Source: Hyphomicrobiales bacterium (GTDB lineage: Bacteria; Pseudomonadota; Alphaproteobacteria; Rhizobiales; JAUVMS01). From it: a stretch of DNA of 5,651 bases. How positions within the stretch are numbered: position 1 is the first letter of the stretch; the number at the start of each line of letters is the position of its first letter. A program made the position numbers and the translations under genes. Of this stretch, positions 1 to 5,651 are shown one piece after another. Under the pieces are notes generated by a model. The model was not told the DNA's origin. It saw only the letters and a program-made list of their open reading frames with translations, and searched no databases. Location: positions 1 to 5,651 of the forward strand of contig JAUVMS010000262.1 of the NCBI GenBank assembly GCA_030600135.1, given 5' to 3'.

Positions 1-1
1 A

Positions 2-1135
2 ATCAGGGCGACGACGTTCCTCGAAGACGGCAGCGAACTCGCCACGCGTGACGACGTCGAGGTAGTCATCGAGGCCACCGGCGTGCCGGCCGCCGGTCTG
101 GCCCACGCGCGCGCAGCCATCAACCATGGCAAGCACGTTGTCATGGTGAATGTTGAGGCTGACGTCTTGGCCGGCCCGGTGCTAGCGCGTGAGGCTGCGG
201 CCGCCGGCGTCACCATCTCGATGGCTTACGGCGATCAGCCGGCCCTCGTATGCGAAATGGTCGATTGGGCGCGCGCCTGCGGGTTCACGGTCATCGCCGC
301 TGGCAAGGGGACGAAGTATCTGCCCGGCTACGAGCGCTCGACGCCTGACACGGTCTGGCAACACTATGGCTTGTCGCCCGAGCAAGCCGCCGACGCTGGC
401 ATGAACCGGCAAATGTTCAACTCCTTCCTCGATGGCACCAAGTCGGCCATCGAGATGGCGGCAATCGCCAACGCCACGGGGCTGCGCGCGCCCGAGGACG
501 GCCTCTCGTTCCCGCCCTGCGGAACGGGCGGCCTGGTTGATGTTCTGCGTCCAAGCGCTGATGGCGGCACGCTGGCCAAGCGGGGCATGGTCGAGGTCGT
601 CTCCTCCCACGCCAGGAGCGGCAAGCAGTTAGCCGATCACCTGCGCTGGGGCGTTTACGTTGTCTTCGAAGCCCCGAACAACTATTCACGGGCCTGCTTG
701 CAACAGTATGGACTTCCCACTGACGCCACGGGTCGCTACAGCGCACTTTACCGCCCCAGCCATTTGATTGGTCTCGAGCTTAATATCTCGGTTCTCTCGG
801 CTGCATTGCGTGGCGAACCGACAGGCGTTGCTCGCGACTTCAACGCCGATGTCGCCACCGTCGCCAAGCGCCCATTGAAAAAAGGCGAGGTTCTCGACGG
901 CGAAGGCGGCTTTATGGTTTGGGGCAAGCTCATGCCGGCTCGGCGAAGCATTGCAGAAGGCGCCTTGCCAATAGGTCTGGCCAGCGGCGTCAATTTGCGC
1001 AGGCAGGTACCCGAAGGCGCCACTCTTCGCTGGTGCGATGTCGCCATCGATGAGACCGCCGACGTTGTGCAACTCCGTCGCGCCATGGAACAGCTATCGA
1101 CTGCGACCGATCAGGCTATCGTGCGCAGCAGCTGA
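2..1135 (+). CDS. NAD(P)-dependent homoserine-dehydrogenase-like oxidoreductase with SAF domain (COG4091 type), 5'-truncated
   Basis: The reading frame is open from base 2 to the TGA at 1133-1135, giving 377 visible residues. The GTG at 83 is internal: the codons before it (nt 2-82) already encode the end of a Rossmann-type strand (VVIEATGVP). I estimate that about 60-80 N-terminal residues, including the GxGxxG nucleotide-binding loop, lie outside the window. Visible motifs are GKHVVMVNVEADV (from about nt 128), AGKGTKYLPGYE (from about nt 299), the conserved EMAAIANATGL stretch (about nt 450-485), and a C-terminal SAF-like module (about nt 855-1050) running from AKRPLKKGEVL through LPIGLASGVNLR to EGATLRWCDV. 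The family is a cytosolic oxidoreductase usually annotated as predicted homoserine dehydrogenase or SAF-domain protein. The Brucella DXP reductoisomerase-like enzyme DRL belongs to the same broad family, so the substrate cannot be assigned here. The last 25 bp overlap the convergent sensor gene. The family call is firm; the reaction is unknown. Confidence 0.85.
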   Translation: MRATTFLEDGSELATRDDVEVVIEATGVPAAGLAHARAAINHGKHVVMVNVEADVLAGPVLAREAAAAGVTISMAYGDQPALVCEMVDWARACGFTVIAAGKGTKYLPGYERSTPDTVWQHYGLSPEQAADAGMNRQMFNSFLDGTKSAIEMAAIANATGLRAPEDGLSFPPCGTGGLVDVLRPSADGGTLAKRGMVEVVSSHARSGKQLADHLRWGVYVVFEAPNNYSRACLQQYGLPTDATGRYSALYRPSHLIGLELNISVLSAALRGEPTGVARDFNADVATVAKRPLKKGEVLDGEGGFMVWGKLMPARRSIAEGALPIGLASGVNLRRQVPEGATLRWCDVAIDETADVVQLRRAMEQLSTATDQAIVRSS

Positions 1136-1138
1136 TCG
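1108..1138. repeat. Inverted repeat spanning the overlapping stop codons of two convergent genes
   Basis: CGATCAG (1108-1114) and CTGATCG (1132-1138) form a perfect 7-bp inverted repeat with a 17-nt loop. It encloses the 25-bp tail-to-tail overlap (1111-1135) and includes both stop codons. A second pair, CGACCG (1104-1109) and CGGTCG (1145-1150), flanks it. No T-run follows on either strand, so an intrinsic terminator of classic form is not supported. It could act as a weak bidirectional hairpin at the 3' ends, or be chance. Confidence 0.3.
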
Positions 1139-3261
1139 TACTCACGGTCGGTGATCGTATTCGGGCGATGGGAAACCAAGCCGTTAAACGGCTCGTGCAG
1201 GTTCAACAACCCATCGGTCACCGCTGCAGGCGATGGCGGCAGGAACAGATAGCCCTGTCCATAGCAACAACCAAAATATTTGAGCAACGTCAGCTGATCC
1301 ATGGTCTCGATACCTTCGGCGACCACGCTCATTCCCAATTTCTGTGAAAGCTCCACAATGGATCTGACGATCAATACGCTTTCTTTGTTGTAAGCGATGT
1401 CACTCACGAAGCTTCTGTCGATCTTGACCTCGTGAACTGGAAGGTTCTTCAAATGTGTGAGGGACGCAAATCCGGTCCCGAAATCGTCCAGCGATATCCG
1501 GCAGCCCCGTTGCACCAGTTTGCGAAGAATATCAGGAATACTTTCCGTTCCGCGACCAACGACACAATCCTCCGTGATCTCCAAGGTTATGCGTTCAGCC
1601 GGAATTCCGTAATCATCGAACAGGCTCACCAACCGGTCCATTTCTTCCAAGTTCTTCAATTGGTCGGCATGGATGTTGATCGCCACGTTGCCGGGACAAA
1701 GCTCGCGCTTGTCCCAGGACTGCATGTCCATTGCAACTCGTCGTGCGACGAGTTCACAGATCGGCATGATCAGTCCCCGCTCCTCGGCAATTGGCAGGAA
1801 ACTATCCGGTGTCACTTCCCCCTTTGTCGGATGGATCCAGCGTAGCAGCGCCTCGAAACCCTCGAGACCGCCAGTCGATAGGCACACCTTTGGCTGATAA
1901 TAGACTTCCAGCTCACCATCGCTCAGCGCATTCTTGAGTTCAGCCTCGAGGCTGTCTTTGTGTCTGATCTCGCTCTTGAACTCGTTGTCGAATATGCAGA
2001 ACGTATTGCGCCCACGATTTTTGGCCTTGTTCAATGCGAGCCCGGCGCAAGACAAGAGCTGGTCAAAGGATTGCCCGTCTTGCGGATAGCGGCTAATGCC
2101 GATGCTCACGCTGGGTGTGAGAACGACGTTTTGAATCTCGGTCGACTGGCTTATCGTATCGATGATCGTCGTTACTATCCATTGCAATTCGTTCAACTCA
2201 ATAGAGCCATGCAACACGGCGGCGAACTCGTCCCCGCTCAGGCGCGCCACAAAGTCGTTTCCGTGCAGCGCGTCGCTGATCCTTTGACCGATGATTCGCA
2301 GCAAGTTGTCGCCAATTATGTGGCTGTAGCGGTCATTGATACTCTTGAAGTGATCGAGATCGAGAATCAACAGACAAAACTCATTGCTTTGCCCACTGTC
2401 ATCGGATGTCAGTTTCGCCATGTGATTCTGGAAATATGTACGGTTCGGCAGTGTGGTCACTGAATCAAAGAATGCAAACTGTTCAATATTCTCCTTTGCT
2501 CTTTGCAGCTCGGCGTTTTTGATTTTGATCACATGTCGCTGTGATCGCTCATTGTTGTATTTGGTGATCACAAAGAGGAGAAGAAATAGTGAAACCATCA
2601 CGATGAAACACAACAGAGCGACCACGACCGTCGGCGGATTGAGATAGCCGTCGTTCATGAACGACGGGCCCGGCAGGTTTATCGCCACCCTTTGCACGCC
2701 CCGTACGTCGCCGACTTTCCAGTCCTTGCGCGGGCTGTCGGGGTGTGAATTGTGGCATTCGACACACGATTCCCCCATGCGCACCGCACGGGCAAAGCGA
2801 AACTGCGGACCGGCCGCTCCAGCCTCAATTCGGTAAATTTCATTTTCGTCGGTTTTGCGAAAGTGTTCCAGCGCCTCGCGATCAAACGCACTGAGCCCGT
2901 CGCCTCTGGGTCGCTCGTAAAAAGGGGCGTCGCTATAGAGGCGAAAATTCAGATCACCGTATTTTGCATTGAGCTTGTCGGCGAGTCCGTGAGTGAACGT
3001 TGCCGGGTACGGAATGGCATCACCCCGTTTCTTATAGTCCTTGGCGATCTTGATGCCGTTTTTCTTGGCATGCGCAACGACTTCGGTGGCATAATAGACT
3101 TGCACATCGGAGATAATCTTTGCGTATGATCGCGCGTCCTCACGCGCCAGCGCTGTTTCGATGTGCTCGGATACAAAAACTATCGTTCGATAAAGAATTA
3201 GGACAAGGAGTGCACCTCCTGCGATGAGCAGGAGAATTGCATATTTTTTTGAGCCGCCCAT
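1111..3261 (-). CDS. Membrane haem c sensor (Tll0287-like/DUF3365) with GGDEF and EAL domains, c-di-GMP signalling
   Basis: The protein has 716 aa. An in-frame TGA directly precedes the ATG at 3261, so translation cannot begin further upstream. Domain order: TM helix about 7-30; periplasmic Tll0287-like domain about 31-209 with the haem c motif CVECH (C166, C169, H170); TM helix about 211-232; a charged, probably helical linker 233-262; GGDEF 263-425; EAL 440-690. Lysines at 5-6 and the basic stretch after TM2 fit a periplasmic sensor with cytoplasmic enzymes, and haem c attachment needs that side. The GGDEF half keeps the metal and GTP residues D301, N309 and D318 but reads SGDEF (342-346) and YSH instead of YGH. 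At the I-site it has H333-x-x-D336 rather than RxxD. The EAL half has all catalytic residues: E470, N529, E561, D592, D593, K613, E649, Q669. It should make and/or break c-di-GMP under haem control; a phosphodiesterase is the safer inference. No good Shine-Dalgarno lies close to the ATG (see the leader hairpin). GC is lower than in its neighbours, suggesting transfer. Confidence 0.93.
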   Translation of the reverse strand: MGGSKKYAILLLIAGGALLVLILYRTIVFVSEHIETALAREDARSYAKIISDVQVYYATEVVAHAKKNGIKIAKDYKKRGDAIPYPATFTHGLADKLNAKYGDLNFRLYSDAPFYERPRGDGLSAFDREALEHFRKTDENEIYRIEAGAAGPQFRFARAVRMGESCVECHNSHPDSPRKDWKVGDVRGVQRVAINLPGPSFMNDGYLNPPTVVVALLCFIVMVSLFLLLFVITKYNNERSQRHVIKIKNAELQRAKENIEQFAFFDSVTTLPNRTYFQNHMAKLTSDDSGQSNEFCLLILDLDHFKSINDRYSHIIGDNLLRIIGQRISDALHGNDFVARLSGDEFAAVLHGSIELNELQWIVTTIIDTISQSTEIQNVVLTPSVSIGISRYPQDGQSFDQLLSCAGLALNKAKNRGRNTFCIFDNEFKSEIRHKDSLEAELKNALSDGELEVYYQPKVCLSTGGLEGFEALLRWIHPTKGEVTPDSFLPIAEERGLIMPICELVARRVAMDMQSWDKRELCPGNVAINIHADQLKNLEEMDRLVSLFDDYGIPAERITLEITEDCVVGRGTESIPDILRKLVQRGCRISLDDFGTGFASLTHLKNLPVHEVKIDRSFVSDIAYNKESVLIVRSIVELSQKLGMSVVAEGIETMDQLTLLKYFGCCYGQGYLFLPPSPAAVTDGLLNLHEPFNGLVSHRPNTITDREYDQLLRTIA
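2527..2546. repeat. 7-bp inverted repeat containing TCACA-N6-TGTGA, inside the sensor gene
   Basis: GATCACA (2527-2533), TGTCGC spacer, TGTGATC (2540-2546) is perfectly symmetric in its arms. Its core has the same TCACA-N6-TGTGA arrangement as the repeat at 3262-3277 just before the gene's start codon. It lies in the coding region for the linker after the second membrane helix (about residues 239-245). The order of half-sites is the reverse of the CRP consensus TGTGA-N6-TCACA, so it is not called a CRP site. Confidence 0.4.
2648..2667. repeat. 20-bp perfect palindrome within the sensor gene
   Basis: Bases 2648-2667 read identically on both strands, with the axis between 2657 and 2658 and all ten base pairs matching; symmetry breaks at 2647/2668. 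In the sensor gene it encodes P199 to G205, just before the second membrane helix, with the ATG of M202 near the axis. A naive estimate for a perfect 20-bp palindrome anywhere in 5.65 kb of random sequence is about 0.5%. Whether it is an operator-like site, a cruciform or coincidence within codons is unknown. Confidence 0.7.
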
Positions 3262-3277
3262 TCACAGAACCGTGTGA
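3262..3277. promoter_or_regulatory. Leader hairpin/inverted repeat between a distant Shine-Dalgarno and the sensor gene ATG
   Basis: TCACA (3262-3266), GAACCG, TGTGA (3273-3277) is a perfect 5-bp inverted repeat with a 6-nt spacer. It ends directly at the sensor gene's start codon (CAT at 3259-3261). On the coding strand the order is GGAAGG, then this 16-nt repeat, then ATG. The only purine-rich Shine-Dalgarno candidate is thus 16 nt from the ATG, normally too far. Folding the repeat would bring the two together. The stem is short (two G-C, three A-U pairs), so this is a hypothesis; a protein-binding site is the alternative. Confidence 0.35.
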
Positions 3278-3433
3278 CCTTCCATCGTTTTTCTAGCCTT
3301 TCATACGACAAAATGATTGCCGCCCATTTAATCCGACGTCTGAAATTGTAGCTACTCGGTGGCGAGCTCACTGCTCGACGCGTCAAAAACCGGACCCCGA
3401 CCTCCCTAATGTGGAAACCGACTGCATGCCGAT

Positions 3434-3449
3434 GCGAGGCATCCCTCGC
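3434..3449. repeat. GC-rich hairpin GCGAGG-catc-CCTCGC in the divergent region
   Basis: GCGAGG (3434-3439) and CCTCGC (3444-3449) are a perfect 6-bp inverted repeat around a 4-nt loop. It overlaps a competing 5-bp repeat, GATGC-gag-GCATC (3431-3443), so two mutually exclusive foldings are possible. It is non-coding and lies between the two divergent genes. No T-run follows on either strand, so I do not call a terminator. Confidence 0.4.
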
Positions 3450-3477
3450 CGACCCACACCCCACACGCAATGCACTA

Positions 3478-3522
3478 GGCCAAGTGATCCGACTTGCCGT
3501 CATCAAATGCTTTGACTTGGCC
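3478..3522. promoter_or_regulatory. Operator-like cluster of GGC(C)AAGT half-sites upstream of the aminotransferase
   Basis: GGCCAAGT (3478-3485) and its exact complement ACTTGGCC (3515-3522) form an 8-bp inverted repeat. A third copy, one base shorter, sits between them as GACTTGCC (3491-3498), so CAAGT-gatccg-ACTTG (3481-3496) forms a compact 16-bp dyad. The rightmost half-site overlaps the candidate -35 TTGACT (3512-3517). This arrangement suggests a repressor or activator site for the aminotransferase. The regulator is not identifiable from the window. Confidence 0.35.
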
Positions 3523-3531
3523 CGATACTGA

Positions 3532-4812
<1,281 letters not shown>

Positions 4813-4827
4813 ACGGACCAGCCCGCG

Positions 4828-4845
4828 CTCGCCTCGTCTGGCGGG
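4828..4845 (+). terminator. Possible weak terminator hairpin after the aminotransferase
   Basis: CTCGCC (4828-4833), loop TCGTCT, GGCGGG (4840-4845) forms a 6-bp GC-rich stem with one U-G pair, starting 16 nt after the stop codon. It is not followed by a T-run, so it is not a canonical intrinsic terminator and may be a 3'-end stabilising or Rho-assisted structure. The rest of the 219-bp gap to 5031 shows no gene and no strong promoter. Confidence 0.3.
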
Positions 4846-5031
4846 GGTGCACCAATTCTGGCGATGCGACTTTGACCACGGATCTTGATGGTTACGCCGT
4901 GCATTCGGGCCCAGTTCTGTGCCAGAAACCACCGGATAGTAGGTTCCAACAAGATTGCGGCGCGGCTGACGGTTCATCGAGCACAATCAAATTCATTTGT
5001 GTCGCGGCAAGAAGCACCTATCTTGGAAAAT

Positions 5032-5651
5032 ATGATGACAACCGAATTACCGGGTCGATCTTGGCTTGCGCACGGGTGCGACGGGCACATCAACTGGCGC
5101 AATTGCCTGCCTGCGCTAGCAATTGCGCTTGCCTTGGTCTCGGCCGGCGATGCCCGCGCCCAAGGGGCCTCCCTGGTTCGGGTCGACCAAGTGACCGAGG
5201 TGCCGATTTCGCAGACCGTGCCCGTGATCGGAAGGCTGGTCGCGCGCCAATCCGGCGACGTCGCCGCTCGTATATCCGGTGCTTTACGCAGTTTCGAGGT
5301 CGAAGTCGGCGATCGTGTCGAAGCTGGCCAAATCATAGCCGTGCTCGATACCGATGCCCTCCAAGCCGAACTTGAACTCGCCGAAAGCGCCCTTGCAGAA
5401 GCCGATGCTCAATTGGCGACAACACGCGCCGAAGCCGAACTTGCACGCCGCAAGCTGCAGCGACAGAAGAAACTCAGAAAGTCGGCGGCATTTTCCAAGG
5501 TCCGCTACGAGGATGCCGAGTTGGCGATCGCAATCGCGCTCTCCAAGATTCGCAGCGCCGAAGCTCGCATGGCAACTCGAAAATTCGCCATCAAGCGTCG
5601 CACCATTGATGTCAAGCATGGCGTGATAACAGCGCCCTATGAAGGCGTCGT
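5032..5651 (+). CDS. RND efflux periplasmic adaptor (HlyD/membrane fusion protein family), 3'-truncated
   Basis: The frame is open from the ATG at 5032 (or the adjacent ATG at 5035) to the right edge, giving 206 residues. GGAA at 5025-5028 is spaced better for 5035. The N-terminus has a long n-region, a hydrophobic stretch LPALAIALALVSAG (about 26-39) and a plausible signal peptidase I site after DARA (about 40-43); there is no lipobox. Next come the first half of a biotinyl-lipoyl domain (about 75-110, with ISGALRSFEVEVGDRVEAGQ), a helical hairpin rich in Ala, Glu, Arg and Lys (about 112-185) and the start of the second lipoyl half (ITAPYEGV, 199-206), as in adaptors of tripartite pumps. The beta-barrel and membrane-proximal domains are beyond the edge. 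Such a protein links an inner-membrane RND pump to an outer-membrane channel; the pump gene would be expected just downstream. The substrate cannot be inferred. Confidence 0.88.
   Translation, partial: MMTTELPGRSWLAHGCDGHINWRNCLPALAIALALVSAGDARAQGASLVRVDQVTEVPISQTVPVIGRLVARQSGDVAARISGALRSFEVEVGDRVEAGQIIAVLDTDALQAELELAESALAEADAQLATTRAEAELARRKLQRQKKLRKSAAFSKVRYEDAELAIAIALSKIRSAEARMATRKFAIKRRTIDVKHGVITAPYEGV
5097..5128. repeat. 10-bp inverted repeat made of two GCAATTGC palindromes in the adaptor's 5' coding region
   Basis: GCGCAATTGC (5097-5106) and GCAATTGCGC (5119-5128) are exact reverse complements with a 12-nt loop. Each arm contains the self-complementary octamer GCAATTGC (5099-5106 and 5119-5126), so the octamers are also direct repeats exactly 20 bp apart, about two helical turns. 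The repeat encodes part of the signal peptide and begins about 65 nt after the start codon. It could form a strong mRNA hairpin near the translation start or be a twin regulator site; neither is shown. Confidence 0.6.

Noticed and set aside
1941..1954. 14-bp perfect palindrome CAGCCTCGAGGCTG in the sensor gene
   Set aside because: A palindrome of this length is expected roughly 0.3 times by chance in this window and it sits in ordinary codons at the GGDEF-EAL junction.
1960..2463. A 167-codon + strand frame opposite the GGDEF coding region
   Set aside because: It is antisense to conserved GGDEF motifs and has no recognised domain; a shadow frame.
3132..3147. Hairpin GCGCGT-cctc-ACGCGC in the sensor gene
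   Set aside because: It is inside coding sequence and explained by GC-rich codons for the A-R-E-D-A-R stretch; no sign of regulatory placement.
3262..3277. CRP binding site before the sensor gene
   Set aside because: The half-sites are in the opposite order to the CRP consensus (TCACA-N6-TGTGA instead of TGTGA-N6-TCACA), so a CRP call is not supported.
3198..3506. A 102-codon - strand frame across the divergent intergenic region
   Set aside because: It overlaps the start of the sensor gene in another frame, has no recognisable motif, and would occupy the promoter region.

Overview
The window looks like chromosome of a Gram-negative proteobacterium, most likely an alphaproteobacterium. The reasons are a GC-rich coding background in the outer genes, a class I-beta aspartate aminotransferase of the type usual in that class, a c-type haem sensor that needs a periplasm, and an RND/HlyD-type periplasmic adaptor. 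The taxonomic call rests on protein character remembered from family knowledge, not on a search.

Layout from left to right. (1) The 3' part of an NAD(P)-dependent, homoserine-dehydrogenase-like oxidoreductase with a C-terminal SAF-type domain (COG4091 type), + strand, cut by the left edge. (2) A convergent gene on the - strand, overlapping the first by 25 bp at the stop codons. It encodes a 716-residue inner-membrane c-di-GMP enzyme: TM helix, periplasmic Tll0287-like (DUF3365) domain with a CVECH haem c site, TM helix, short linker, GGDEF (SGDEF variant), EAL. (3) A 348-bp divergent intergenic region, rich in inverted repeats, between that gene and (4) a complete + strand aspartate aminotransferase of 400 aa, with AGGAG 7 nt before its ATG. 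(5) A 219-bp gap with a GC-rich hairpin shortly after the aminotransferase stop. (6) The 5' part of an RND efflux periplasmic adaptor, + strand, cut by the right edge.

The genes do not form an obvious single pathway. The amino-acid enzymes and the efflux adaptor are ordinary chromosomal genes. The sensor gene between them has visibly lower GC in sampled 60-base lines (38-47% against 55-63% in the aminotransferase), so it may have been acquired separately. It is the most interesting protein here. It should couple the redox or ligand state of a periplasmic haem to cytoplasmic c-di-GMP turnover; all EAL catalytic residues are present, while the GGDEF half has a variant signature and no RxxD inhibitory site.

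Structure beyond the genes includes a 20-bp perfect palindrome inside the sensor gene, two copies of TCACA-N6-TGTGA (one filling the sensor gene's leader up to its ATG, one in its linker region), several inverted repeats in the divergent promoter region, and a 10-bp inverted repeat built from two GCAATTGC palindromes in the signal-peptide region of the efflux adaptor. No RNA gene, CRISPR array, insertion sequence or integration site was seen.
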